From assembly GCF_000091045.1 (NCBI RefSeq), contig NC_006691.1, positions 781,301 through 845,300 of the forward strand: a stretch of DNA of 64,000 nt, written 5' to 3'. Shown in pieces: positions 24,650-36,445 of this stretch (positions are counted from its first letter, which is position 1; every line of letters begins with the position of its first letter). Source of the DNA: Cryptococcus deneoformans JEC21 (Eukaryota; Basidiomycota; Tremellomycetes; Tremellales; Cryptococcaceae). The notes beneath the pieces were generated by a model that did not search any database, had not been told where the DNA came from, and was given only the letters and a program-made list of their open reading frames with translations. A program made the position numbers and the translations under genes.

Positions 24650-26747
24650 TCATCCCAAGACAATATTTTCTATCAATTCAAACCAATAGGGAACAAGGAT
24701 GGTTGCTATGAAACCGATGCCTGAATATACGCCTACCTTCGTAGCCACTGATTTGAGGGCAAGTTAGCAATCACTCTGCATGATTTCATGAGATCTAACT
24801 TATTTACTTACCCTCAATGTCATATGTCAAAGCTGATACACTCATTTGAGCTTGTTCTTCTCGAGGAGTGGCAGTCCTCCACTCGGCACCACCCTCGCAG
24901 GAACTTTTTTTTCTCTTTATAAGCCCCTCCCGGGGATTAGAAGGTGGGCCTATCGTGATGTCGTTTCTAGAGCTGAGAGCGTGAGAAGCGAGAAGTGGTG
25001 AAGGACAAGAGGGCGCGGGAAGAGTTCCGGTATCTTCTCCTGTCTGAAGGTCAAGCAAAGAGGGAACGGCACGTAATGCAAGTTGAGAAGGCTCTTTGTT
25101 GTGCTCTCTAAAGAAAACCATCACTGACTGCCTTTTGGATTTCATGACAGTTAATATTAGGCTTCACTTACGCAGTAGAGATGTAGAATCGTCGAGCTGG
25201 TAAACTTGAATGAAGTAAGAGAGAACAGCTGCGAAACACAGGAGGAAGCACTTGGCGAAGTGTATATTTTGCAAGGAGCCTCCAAGCAAACAATGTTCCG
25301 AGCCCTTTGTATTATGTTGCAGGTGATGTATACCGATATGTCAAAAAGATTACTCACCAAAAACCAATCTGAACATTATAGAGAGAATAATTGTTGCCAG
25401 GTTATACGAATAGAAGGCAGTCGGATTTTGGACCTTAATGGACGGCCAGATTGCAACTGTGAACCATTGGCCTAAAGTGGAACCAAGCATGACTGCAAGC
25501 ACCGCAATAGCGTCTTCAAAGCATGGACAAGCTTCGAAGGGTTCCGGATGACGGTGGATCAAAGTAAACGCTAGGGGTGCAATGATCGCAGGAACTGTTA
25601 CGTTATTAACGATCATGTTACTCATACTCCAGAACTGACGTGTCCTACCTGTCCAAGAGCCCGAATTCACCCATGCCTCGTTCCTATCGCCAATTGCAAT
25701 CCAAAATAACCAACAAGCCACACCCATGATACTCCCTCCAACAATATCGGCTGTAGGCGATTTAGAAAAGTATCATGACGAGGGCAGAGAGAAATATATA
25801 AAACACTTACCGATGGAGTGCATGCCCGTGTACACTCTGCCGCCTATGACGCTTGTCATATACACTGCTAGCACTAGTTGTGGGGTTAGATACAAGAACT
25901 GAATTTTAAGATTGGATGATGTACTCAGCCAGCTAAGTAGTACAGTCGGCCATCCCAGGCGATCCTGGAGTTTGAATATCCATTGTCCCAAATACAGCGC
26001 AATACTGACGGAGTTTGTAGAGTGAGATGATGGAAAGCCTGAATCAAGATGTCACTATCCATCCTGTTCCCTTGGACACCAGTACACTGACCATATTCAT
26101 GATGATGAGTGCTCATACCTGTCCATCATGTATGCGATGAGCTGTGCATATGTTGCACTTGTCATGACTTACTTAACCGAATTACTGGAGGACTGTACGG
26201 CCGTGGAGTGCACACCAAATCCTTGGCAAACGATGAAATGTATATACCTAACCCTACGACATGCAGTAGGCTCAAGGTGCATCAGACCAGCTACAGTCAA
26301 AGTACGGGAGCGTACTTACCCTCTGCCTTCCAATGGATGGCCAAAGAAAAAGAGAATTGGTAAAAACATCATGAAAAACGTGTGCGCTTCGAGAATACAA
26401 CTCACATCAGCAGGTTTCAAATTTGGCACAATGACGGCGGTCCATATAATGCAGAAGAAACTGTACTTACTTCCGAATACTGCAGTCCAATAGAAATATT
26501 TATCGCGAGCTTCGCTTCTTACTCGTTTTTGCCAGTCTGCCATTTGCGTACTCTCGTTTCTCAGGCGCCTTACGAGAAGCCTTCGCAAACTTGCTCTCCA
26601 GGCAGGTAAGAAAGCGTCATATAGCTCATCTGGCTGGCACCCTGGTTCCCATTCTCGTCTAAGCGTCGCGTCTCCTTTGGGATTGTGTTGGAATATAGCG
26701 GTCCCAGATGACGCTGGAGATATTTCAATCACAGGAGAAGACCGCAT
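24650..26747 (-). CDS. LCB3: Dihydrosphingosine-1-phosphate phosphatase (PAP2 family)
   Basis: LCB3/YSR enzymes in the ER membrane dephosphorylate sphingoid long-chain-base phosphates so the bases can enter ceramide synthesis. From MRSSPVIEISPASSG at 26747 the protein has YDAFLPAWRASLRRLLVRRL, a first membrane block AHTFFMMFLPILFFFGHPLE, the PAP2 motif 1 YISSFAKDLVCTPRPYSPPV (K-x6-RP), motif 2 around PSSHSTNSVSIALYLGQWIF, and motif 3 GGRVYTGMHSI followed by GVACWLFWIAIGDRNEAWVN. A further membrane segment ACPCFEDAIAVLAVMLGSTL follows, then a hydrophilic loop with KSKRQSVMVFFREH and the C-terminus ATKVGVYSGIGFIATILVPY, with stop at 24650. All three phosphatase motifs are present, so activity is expected. 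It has about nine introns. Confidence 0.9.
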
Positions 26748-27544
26748 CACCGATAAAAGCCGCCTGTTGGCTAAGATGTCACTTTGAATGATTTGATTCG
26801 AAAGGCCGTAGTGGCTTCCTATAGTCGACGATACTGTTTGCGGTACTGGTAAGGTAGCTTTTTACCCTTGCTTGACTCTTGGACAAGCAACGAAGAACTG
26901 GCCAGGGGAGGCAGCCTGTGGACTATCGCACTGTATTGTTCAGAGGGGCAGATAGACAGTCGTAGATGTCAATTGCAGGTAAGAGGGACAATAATGAAAA
27001 CCACGGACGACAAGCTTTGAAACTCAAGCCACGACGACTGTGAGGGAAGGCTGATAATGCTCGTCACCGCAAACAATTATTTACGTGAATAAATAATCGT
27101 GTATTCAAAATAAATTAGGTTTTGGGAAGACATTGATTCCGCTGGGTCCTACAAGCGCAGTAACAATTATCGCTCTATAGATTCGAGCCTGTCGTTGCCT
27201 TGCTGCGTGTACAACGCAATACCGCCCCTCCGCACTACACATCATCCATACATTTGTCATTCAGACATCAAGACCGGTAACCACTTCCTTGCGCCAGTAT
27301 CAATCTACCCACCTCCTGGACGTTTCCGACGACCTGTTTAACCACAGTCTAACCACAATCTGAACAACGCGCACTAGTTTCTGATACGACAGCTGTTATT
27401 GCACCCATTGTGCACTATCTGCTTTATTAACGGAGCCATTCACGCGAACTTAAGTTTCCGTCCGACGAGTTAGGAGAAAAATAGTCAGAGGACCGGTGAT
27501 CTGGACTTGAACGTAATCATCTTTCACAGCCCGCAGCCTTCAAC
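26748..27544. promoter_or_regulatory. Divergent intergenic region, about 0.8 kb
   Basis: Shared upstream region of LCB3 (leftward) and OST5 (rightward). It contains no convincing ORF. No specific operator was identified. Confidence 0.4.
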
Positions 27545-27926
27545 ATGTCGTCCTCCTATGCATCCGCCAAGGTAAGTCGCATGAAGTCATCACTTCACAG
27601 TCTTGGGCTGACCGGTCTCTAACTCCTAGTCTCTTCACAACTCCCTGCCTTCGTTTCATCCCCGAATTCCCGTCTCTGCTCTTCCGTCGATTGCTCTCTT
27701 GTTCCTTTTAGGATTCTTTGGTCTCACGTTTATGTTCACGACGTGAGTCAGGGCGCTTTTACTGAGACTTCGGCTCTATCTTGCCGATTCATACTGATTG
27801 TTCAAATTTGATAGCCTCCCAAAATCAAGGTTACCTTTCACAGAGATTGCGACTGTATTTGTGGCATCGTCACTGGCTGGCATGGGGATAGTAGCATTGT
27901 TTTGTACAGTGGGCGTTTATGTTTAG
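27545..27926 (+). CDS. OST5: Oligosaccharyltransferase subunit OST5 (TMEM258 family)
   Basis: Three exons (27545-27571, 27630-27742, 27815-27926) total 252 nt, giving 83 residues. The protein MSSSYASAKSLHNSLPSFHP has two membrane helices (PSIALLFLLGFFGLTFMFTT and EIATVFVASSLAGMGIVALF) and ends in the family-typical GVYV. OST5 is a small accessory subunit of the ER oligosaccharyltransferase that moves the preassembled glycan to Asn in nascent proteins. Size, topology and C-terminal motif fit yeast Ost5 and human TMEM258. The three-exon gene has no long ORF and would be missed without splicing. Confidence 0.88.
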
Positions 27927-28801
27927 ATGAATGCAAGGAAGAGCAACTATGAATGTTGAAGAATTGATCTGTTGATTTGTGGTTATATGTACTCGATTGA
28001 ACGTCTGGCTTGCATCCATTTCTGTTTTTGAGGTATTCGTTGTCCGAACGATGCCCATACCCTTGTATCGGCACTTATATTTATATTTATACAGGAGTAA
28101 TGGGCAATACTTGCCTTCAACGACTGCCACATGAAGCCGATGATGACAAATTCAGTACAGCTTGTATTGACACAATCCCTCTCGGATGAATGGGTGGCAT
28201 GGCATAGCCAGTGAGACAACTTTGACATATTATGTTGCCGGTTGGTTACCTTATTAACGAAATCAAAGTGATATATATGAGCACGAGCCGTGAGCAATAT
28301 ATAGTACAGGAAAAGATCACATGACATCCAGCGACTATTTGAGGCCACAGGAGACAAAACGATCCGATCTGTCATACCAGTAAGGTCTTGAATATCACGG
28401 AAGTTTGACTATTTCCCAAAGTCTAGTAGTACTAGTCGTAGTAGTCTATCAGACAATGCCCGCCGGTGGAAAACAATAAATGTCAAGCATTAGCTATCTT
28501 GCGTTAACGATGTCTTCCACTATTATATATCTGTGCCCTCATGAGTAGAAGAATGTCGACAAGAAAATATTTGTTGCACGAACACTATTTTCCTTTATTC
28601 CGTACGCACAGTACTGTACATCGTACCCAGTTTTACAGGAGGCTTGAATCACTTATTTTCGACTGATGGTATACATGATTTGGACGATATAAGGTTGACT
28701 CATACCTGCTTTAGCCACTGGACAAGAGAATATCGCCATTTGGTATCAAGGTACATGAAGTGGACGAGATGGTGGGAAAAAAAATCGAAACCCTCAAAGC
28801 T
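27927..28801. other. Intergenic region, about 0.9 kb
   Basis: 3' flank of OST5 and of the leftward unknown gene. Several AT-rich stretches occur and ORFs overlap in different frames (for example 27983-28375), but nothing is recognised. It is longer than two 3' UTRs would need. Confidence 0.3.
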
Positions 28802-29330
28802 CTACGTCGCCTCTGACCCGATACTACCAATTACCGCACCACTCCTTTGCGTTCCAGATACATCGCCTGATTGCACTGTGACATCCTCCATTGTGGCATC
28901 GCCGTCACCTTCACCCACATTGGCCCTCCTTTCAGTCATAAAATTTCTAGGCGACGGTGGGTTTAATGCGGGCTTATCCACTTGAGCAATCTGATTGGAA
29001 CTAGTAGCGAAAATCGGCAACGTGGCAGGCGAATCGACTTCCATGGAGTCTCCATCCAGATGAGAAAATGTTTTCACCTTGGCAGCCCAAATCTTCATAT
29101 CCTCCCGGATACCGCCGGGCAAACCAGGAGCGACAGGATGGTTTCCTGAAAGCTCAGAAACAGGTAAGGCAATGTTAGTTATTGCTGCCTCCGGGATGGT
29201 GGAGGATCCCATTTGATGAGAAGGGGGTTTTGAACGACGCTTCGAAGTCTACAATTCTTTTCCTATTTCTTTTCCTCCATAGGGCCTTGATGGTGTCGTC
29301 GTCATATGTCACGGCCGCAGCAGCGGTATA
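28802..29330 (-). CDS. Probable C-terminal exons of an unidentified leftward gene
   Basis: An open stretch reads AAVTYDDDTIKALWRKRNRK and RIVDFEASFKTPFSS. A shift of frame, probably by splicing, leads into EDMKIWAAKVKTFSHLDGDS, MEVDSPATLPIFATSSNQIA and NPPSPRNFMTERRANVGEGD, ending at 28802. The tail is acidic and Ser/Pro-rich. It may be the 3' end of the gene annotated at 29859-31012 or a separate gene; the region between (29330-29860) shows several protein-like frames that I could not join with confidence. No family was recognised. Confidence 0.35.
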
Positions 29331-29858
29331 CGACTAGGTGGAAGTGTGCCATCCTTTCGCGCGGAGCAACTCTTCTAGAGGAGGTAATTCCAGAGAGTCG
29401 ATTTCGGGTATGGGATGAGACGCGGCAGAGCATTTATCCACTCCAACATATGCCCATTTCCTCCCGTCAAGTACCGACAGTCGAACATATCTCTGGTAAA
29501 GATTGTCGAGGGACGGGACTCGACGACGAGGGCGTGGACATGCTCGACAGTTGGGACCCTAACCCTATCGGCCGGAAGGGGCATGGAGGAGAACGGGGCC
29601 TTGCCAGTCCTCTTTTTGCCATCGGAGGGGAGGACGTTGATCTCGTGTCAGAGGGTACCGAATGCCAATCGAAACTGTGTCGACTGAAATTGGCCACAAA
29701 AGCAAGAAGGGACCCAAAAACGGACTTTCAACTCACAATAGGAGACCATAAATGGTCCAAACCATTCGCAAGCCGAACGTTTTGAGGGTTACTTTGGTTG
29801 ACATCGCACAGGAGATAAAGAGGTCGAATTCTGGGTCATCGGTGCCATCGTTGAGAGA

Positions 29859-31012
29859 TTACGGTTCTTGATGGGTAAACATCAGTGGGTAGAAGAATGA
29901 CGGGTTTTGAACAACCGACGTCCCCGTTGCGTCAATGGTCCCGAAGGCTGATCCGATGAGATCCCTTTCCCTGCAGGCCTGGACCAAGGAAGCGGGGCTG
30001 CCCAACTGCTGTACTAACTTCCGCATGTCTTTATATGAATGTGTCAACATGTGAAAAGCAGGCAGTGGAGGTCACTCACGCCAGAGTTCCTGGAACAAGC
30101 ACTGTTGGCGTCTGTGTCGATGGCACCCCTGCATTTCTTTCCACAAGTATGGAAATAGCCCTTTACGGATTCCTCGAAAACATGCGGGATCCTTACTTTG
30201 GACGCTTCTGCGTGGTTGGCCTCGAAATTCTCCGTCACGGATTTCAGAAACCTTTTCGTTGTATCGCTGATGTAGATGACAGAGTCAGCTCCTAGAGAAA
30301 TAGCTACTTGCTTGTCGGGTAGAGGGGACTTACACGAGCACATACGTCCAGTCCGGTCGTCAGGCATTGAAAACTGACCCGTCCGACAACAGCTCTTCCC
30401 TTCCACTGACAGTAAGAGCAGGCCAGTCTCGTTTGGAGCTATTGTGCACATAAGCTGTGCTCTCGGACCTTCATGTAGAATTTCTCGTCCTCCAGACCGG
30501 GGAAGCGTTTGTCAACCATTTTATGGAAGGTGTAATGGACAAGTATCTTTTATGTGCAAGTCAGCTATTGATTACTGAAAATTATTGGCCGAACAGGAAC
30601 TCACCTCCACTTGTGGGACACGATCTTTCTCAGTTTTTTTCGGCTCATTCCCACTACCGTTCAAGCCAGCTCCGTTGCTACTCCTCTTGTTCTCTCCCAC
30701 AAACGCCTGTATGACTTTTTGGACATGGTCAACAACCTTCTCATTCTCAGAAAAGACATCGATAAACTTGTCCATGGTCGAAGGGCTTTCGGCGAGGGCA
30801 TCCATAAATGATCCCATAGCATCTGGTCTTTCCTTGACGAGTCTAACGACAGCTTGTGGATCACTTTGAACTCGACGAATATGAGCGATTTCATCGGCCA
30901 GCGACACAGACACCTCTTTCTGTTGTTCGCTGGAGGCGACTGCTTGATGATTGAAGTCGACCAATGCCTTCTTCAATGCCATTTGATTTGTCAGTGAACA
31001 GTTAGGGTCCAT
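29859..31012 (-). CDS. Unidentified protein, helical N-terminus
   Basis: The ATG at 31012 opens MDPNCSLTNQMALKKALVDF, with two helical blocks (VSVSLADEIAHIRRVQSDPQ and KFIDVFSENEKVVDHVQKVI) and a basic linker. Further exons spliced in phase give ILVHYTFHKMVDKRFPGLED, FYMKVREHSLFSMPDDRTGR, ADSVIYISDTTKRFLKSVTE, NFEANHAEASKGCHRHRRQQ, CLFQELWHMRKLVQQLGSPA and CRERDLIGSAFGTIDATGTS, with a possible stop at 29859. Donors and acceptors are normal and phases agree, so expression as a protein is likely, but I know no family with this sequence. The gene may continue to 28802. Confidence 0.5.
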
Positions 31013-31369
31013 GAAATTTGGATTTCTGGCCTCCTTGCCCTGGCAATGGAAGATGGAGGCTCTAGAGATGAGTGTTCGCCGTCGCGACCCTCTTTCTTGT
31101 TTGTTTTGATGATTTGAAGCATCGCCGTCATGTATTATGTAATGTTTTTGATTACTGTTAATTACAATATTTTTATCAATTAAGAACACCATTAAGAACA
31201 ATAAAAAAGTTAACTAAATATCACGTAATCAATGAATAAGCCAAGCTGCCTGATCCATATGCCAGTGGGTATATGTAAAACATTGAAAACAGAATGGGAT
31301 ATATAACCACAATAACTTGACGCGGATACACTATGTAAAACAATGTGTTCAATCGCGGGTTTAACATAA

Positions 31370-33580
31370 TTATGTAAAACCCGCGTTTACCCTAAAATTA
31401 CATTGATCCTCCACCATAGTGTTCTTCTGTGCCGACTCTTTGTAACTGCGCCGATGTCTTCGGCCTCCAGTGCCTTCGTCTTCAGAATCGGAGAGGGATG
31501 TCTCATGTTGCTTTTCCCTGGCCCACAGCCGCGCTTGTAGAGTGAGCAGTAAGAAACTGTTTTCGAGACAAGATGTACGCAATGACTCACCTGGTCGCCG
31601 GACGTCCCTATCTTCATTGTCCTCGCCTTCGTCCTCGTCCTCGTCGTCATGCATCATCTTAGGTATAGATTGTAGGGGAACACTTGGCGCCGCATTTTTA
31701 TCGCGTAAAACTTCAAAGACCGCTTCCGTGACTTTTTGAAGGTACTCTGGAGTGTTCTGATCTGTCATATTGGAAGAGCGAACATCAAGCTCGTAGTCTG
31801 GCCCATAGTATTCCCAATATTCGTTGTTCGGCAGATCTGGGCGCGACCGATTAGCTTTACATTCACTGAAAATTTTGGTCTGCCTCAACACATACCACGC
31901 CCTAGCTCCATGCCCGCAGCAAGGCCAGTTTCATATGCCCAAGTTCTTGAGACAGACTTGACTGTGTAACCACCTCCGCCAAGTAACAATAAAGGCAGGT
32001 TGAAAGATTTGACAAACTGCACACAAGCAGCGTGACCCTTCATGGACAGATTGAACGATCCCAGACGATCTCCGGAAAGAGAATCAGAGCCGCATTGAAG
32101 GACTACAGCGCCTGGTTGATACCATTCGATGACACGTTTGATTACGGGCTGGAAAATACTCTTATAGTTGTCATCACTGATACCATCTCGAAGAGGTACA
32201 TTGATAGCGTATCTGTTGGAAGTCAGGCGGTGCAAAGTGCAAAAAGGAAACAAAAAGTTAGTCACCTACCCTTTACCTTTGCCAATTCCGTTATCTCTTA
32301 CTTCACCAGTACCAGGGAAAAATTCACCATACTTGTGAAAACTGCACGTCATGACCCTGTCGGTCGTGTAGAAGGCTTCTTCCACGCCATCCCCGTGGTG
32401 GACGTCAATATCGATGTACAGAACACGTTGATGATACCTTCAAGAAACAGGTATTAGCGATGTTTGGAGGAGAAGAATGAGAAAGGAATTTAATGCACCT
32501 CAACAATTCGAGGATACCGAGAACAATGTCTGTCAACCATTAGACATCTGCTAGGTTCATGTTAAACAATGTGGTCAGTACTTACCATTGACATAACAGA
32601 ACCCACTCGCTTCCGCCTTTTTAGCGTGATGTAAGCCACCGGCCCAATTGACAGCAATATCGCATTTGTCGCGAGAAAGCCGCGCGGCACCCTCTGAGAA
32701 CGAAGTTAGTACATTACCCTTATATTAGCTATCAAATTGTTGAAGGCCATACCCATGGACCCCCCTGCCGAGATTGAGCAGTATTCGAACAAGCCATCAA
32801 AAATCGGGCAGTCGTCGCCGACGTTATCTATCTCATAATTAGCTCATAAATCGTCCGAGGTTTCTCTAGCTTGTCCACGGTGCAAATGTTTTTAAAACTC
32901 ACATTTGACTTGCTCTTTTGCGAATTGAGCGGCATTGTCGGGATTTATTCGATATAAGAAGTCGACGTATTCATCCGTATGGAACTGAGACATTTCACGT
33001 TTAGTGGCAGGCTTGGCCCGCTGCCATAATACACCACGCGTGAGGTTTGAATAATATGGAATAGGATAAACACGTACAAAAATTTCCATCTTCTTGTACA
33101 AGCCGTAGTTCATAACAAGTGAGTGACACATCCTAATGCGGGTGGGCTTCATCGGATGACCTGAACATATTTTAGCTGGTTTGCACTTTACCAGTGTCAA
33201 AGAATATCAAGAGCAAATGGCCTTCGCATCGCCTTGTCGATTTTGTCAATTGAGGGACGACACTCAAATGACTGTGACAGGAGAGATTATAATACAGAAA
33301 AGGCTTACCAGGTCCATAATGGTAATTCCCAATGTCAGAGTCAAAAAAATAGCACTAAAGAAAGACGTTAGCCATATTGATCAATAGATTGACGTGGGTA
33401 TATAATTCTTGTCATAAGCGTTCTTGACTGCTATAGGCAATGACCAATCGGCTCAATAAGGCAAAGAACGTAACCCAATGCTCTAGATGCTATGTGAAGT
33501 GCCATGAAGTAATGCGATCCCGTGGATGTACTCACAACTCTTCGCTTGCTCTCCCCCAGAATGGGTTCCATACTACCCAT
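31370..33580 (-). CDS. RPD3: Class I histone deacetylase RPD3/HDAC1
   Basis: Zinc-dependent lysine deacetylase, catalytic subunit of the Rpd3L/Sin3 co-repressor in the nucleus. From [15 protein letters not shown] at 33580 the spliced exons give [77 protein letters not shown], the catalytic region [20 protein letters not shown], the zinc/catalytic motif [75 protein letters not shown] and [20 protein letters not shown]. An acidic tail ([19 protein letters not shown]) ends at 31370. All catalytic His/Asp positions are present. At least seven introns split it. An SDS3-like partner lies 13 kb to the right. Confidence 0.96.
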
Positions 33581-34035
33581 GGTTATGGTGTGGCAATGAT
33601 ACAATTAGACTTAGTATGGAAGTGAAATATGGAGTGGCGTTTAAAGCCCAACGTGGGATGTGGAGGATAATAGGAAGATTAATAAGGAATTCCAGTTAGA
33701 ATAGACGTCGTAGAACTGGTGTTAGCGGCTGCTGTCACAGCGATGCTCTATAATAAAGAGTTCCAAACTAACCATAATAATAATAAAATATAATAATTAT
33801 TGCGAATAAAGCGGCCATATCCGTTTGCCGCTTCCCTACTAATTTGATCCCGCTCTCCTTCTACTATCCAGCTTCCCACCTTCCACCTTTGGTTTTTATT
33901 ATTATTATAGATGGCCATCACTTGACTGTTCTTCTTTCTTGACCACTGGGTAGCTAAGAGTTTATTCAGGTAACCGTAACGCACACCAGATAGCATCCCA
34001 CCGTCGGTTGTATCAACACTGTCACCAACAACATC
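33581..34035. promoter_or_regulatory. Divergent promoter region RPD3 / SPF27
   Basis: This 455-bp spacer between two outward-facing start codons has an AT-rich core near 33765-33805 (poly-AATAATAA). Both genes must be initiated from here. No factor site was assigned. Confidence 0.45.
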
Positions 34036-34197
34036 ATGTCATCCATATCCTATTTAGACGCCTTGCCCTACGTCGACAAGCAAGTAGAAGATCCAGGTAA
34101 GTCTATCTATCTTGTCACACAGCGGGGGACTAATATTCTATATTCAGTTAATAAGGCCGCTGCCCAGGCTCTTGTAGAGGCGGAGCTGCGTCATACT

Positions 34198-34240
<43 letters not shown>

Positions 34241-34409
34241 GAGTATTTCCTGTGAGCAGTTCTGCTTGACAAATGGGAACCGATATCTGACATGCTCCCA
34301 GCGATCGACACATTTGGAAGAACTCCTCGCAGACTATCCCAACAAGCCAATTAAGGGGATTGATCCCTCCAAATACCAACCTCCCATTGTTGAAACTAAT
34401 GCGACCCTT

Positions 34410-34453
<44 letters not shown>

Positions 34454-34522
34454 TTACATGGGTTTGAGGTATCTACTTTTGGTTCATTTCCAGAAAACTC
34501 GTCTTTGGCTAAACAGCTTATC

Positions 34523-34558
<36 letters not shown>

Positions 34559-34850
34559 CCCCAATGCTTGGCTTGTTCGCAATTACCAGCTTAACTCTCA
34601 ATTAACAGAACTTCAAGCGACTCTCGCTGCCCTTAAAGAACATGTCACAGACATCAATCGCACTCGGCGCATTTTTCAAGAGGAAACTGGGCAACACCTC
34701 AGTAGGCTTGAGGGAAGATGGCAAGACTTAGTGGGGTCAACGGTGCAGCTTGAGCTCGCCTGTACGGCAATGGAAGGGGAGGTCAAGGGCCTGGAGGCCA
34801 AAAAAATCATCCTGAAAGACGAGATTGCAGAATTAGAGGCGAAATATTAA
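34036..34850 (+). CDS. SPF27: Pre-mRNA splicing factor SPF27 (BCAS2 family)
   Basis: BCAS2/SPF27 (fission yeast Cwf7) is a core subunit of the Prp19 (NineTeen) complex in the spliceosome. Exons: MSSISYLDALPYVDKQVEDP at 34036, then VNKAAAQALVEAELRHTPQ, RSTHLEELLADYPNKPIKGI, EELEAAEKQGRIGEGYMGLR, LENTSILSSYGPNAWLVRNY and a coiled coil (ELQATLAALKEHVTDINRTR, GQHLSRLEGRWQDLVGSTVQ), ending at 34850. The N-terminal DALPY.D motif, the L-E-L-......N-A-W block and the C-terminal coiled coil match the family in order and size (about 220 residues). Its 3' end is only 77 bp from that of VMA7. Confidence 0.88.
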
Positions 34851-34927
34851 TGTTATTATATCCAACTTGGAAGATAAATAGAGTTGTTATACATTTGACG
34901 AGGTATAAAAGCAACATTGACAGCAGT

Positions 34928-35248
34928 TCAATCTCCCCTGAGCTTTTGGACTCTCTTGAGGACGGAATCTTTTGCGGGGTCTATAAGTCCACATACTATT
35001 AGTGCTATTTACATACAACACATGTCTCACTCCTGCTTGACCCAAGTCTAGATCGACATAGCTTGGGCGACGTACCGTATGGGTGTTCTTTACTGGGAAT
35101 CTCTAGCAACGCAGGAAAGGCAGCTTGATACCTGTCAACGGTTGGTCTTATTCGCTCAGCAATCTAAAAGAGGGTCAATGGTCTGTATGTTACTAATTGG
35201 AACCTTCCCTTTCGAGATATACACACATGCTGGTTAATGAGCAGTATA

Positions 35249-35292
<44 letters not shown>

Positions 35293-35422
35293 AACGCTTG
35301 TTTGAGTCTCTAAATGTCGTGGCTAATCAGCTCCAAACGTGGAATGACAGCTAGATGTAAAAGACCTACTTCCATCGACAATCAGAAAGTTCTTCTTCTG
35401 ATGTTGATTTATATGACCAATG

Positions 35423-35459
<37 letters not shown>

Positions 35460-35564
35460 GGTTAGCTAACTGGAGGAGGAACGAAAGCAGCAGGGGGTAT
35501 TTACCTCGTCACCGATTACTGCTATGAGGTTTCTGTCTTTAGGGTTGGGAGTATTGGATGCCAT
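34928..35564 (-). CDS. VMA7: V-type ATPase subunit F
   Basis: Subunit F belongs to the central rotor stalk of the V1 sector of the vacuolar proton pump. The first exon at 35564 reads [20 protein letters not shown]. Following exons give [27 protein letters not shown], an ETQT-like segment, [38 protein letters not shown] and [20 protein letters not shown], ending QKLRGD at 34928. This is the canonical order including the VIGDEDSVTG and [11 protein letters not shown] signatures; length (about 120 residues) is normal. Small exons spread over 640 bp explain the lack of a long ORF. It is convergent with SPF27 and divergent from the MED5 candidate. Confidence 0.93.
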
Positions 35565-35871
35565 GGCTAAATATAGTAGGTGGTGTATGAAGAAAGGAGC
35601 CAGTCAAGTGTGACGGCCGCTGGTTCTGGAGATATGGATGATAACATGATAGGGTACAGCGAATGATATAGTGATAGTAGGAGGATAATCATCGGTGGTC
35701 GCCGATTTCGGGCTAAACTGCGGTCATGTGACCATGAAGAGCGTATAGAACAAACGACCACGTCTCGCTCAGCTCATCTCGCTCATATAGTAGTAATATT
35801 TCGACCAATGATACATATATAACATATATCGATCCCCATTGTGCCACTACGGCGCGCCTCTGACGACTCTC

Positions 35872-36413
35872 ATGCTCTCCTCTCCCTCGATCCCTCAGCT
35901 TATAGCCACAGCTTATGCCCAAGCATTGCCTCCTTCTCGCGTAAGTACTTGAGATGATCCCTCCGCTTTCGCTTACCCTCTGCTCCTAAGTTACTCAAGA
36001 CTCTTCAAGAAGTCCATCTTCATAATCTTAGCCCCAGCGTCCAGTATGATCTCATACGTATGTTCCACATCCTACAAAGACTATTACTTGACTTTATCTT
36101 CATTGCAGGTGCATTTCTTGACCATCTTCTTCCCGTTCCTCCGTCCATCATGCTTGCCTATCTTGCCCATGCACTATCGACATCCGTAATAACGACACAG
36201 GATTTCACAATTGGATTGCTTTTCTATATGTCTGGTCACGAAATTCCCCCTATAGAGTCTCTTGTTTCCATCGTCAATGTCTTGATGGAAAATCCCACTT
36301 GTTTTGAAGATGGTACCATCTTGCCCTCTATGCTTTCTGATCCAGCTTTGGTACAAAGCGACACCAACGGTGAATTATCAAAATACCGTGACAACAATCA
36401 GACAAGTACGCTG

Positions 36414-36445
<32 letters not shown>

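Noticed and set aside
26128..26493. 121-codon rightward ORF with a Cys-containing membrane-like segment
   Set aside because: It is antisense to the LCB3 exon carrying KDLVCTPRP; the leftward frame has the phosphatase motifs and proper splice sites.
29306..29785. 159-codon rightward ORF
   Set aside because: No start context, family or conserved motif. The region also shows protein-like leftward frames linked to flanking exons, so I did not call it, although it cannot be excluded.
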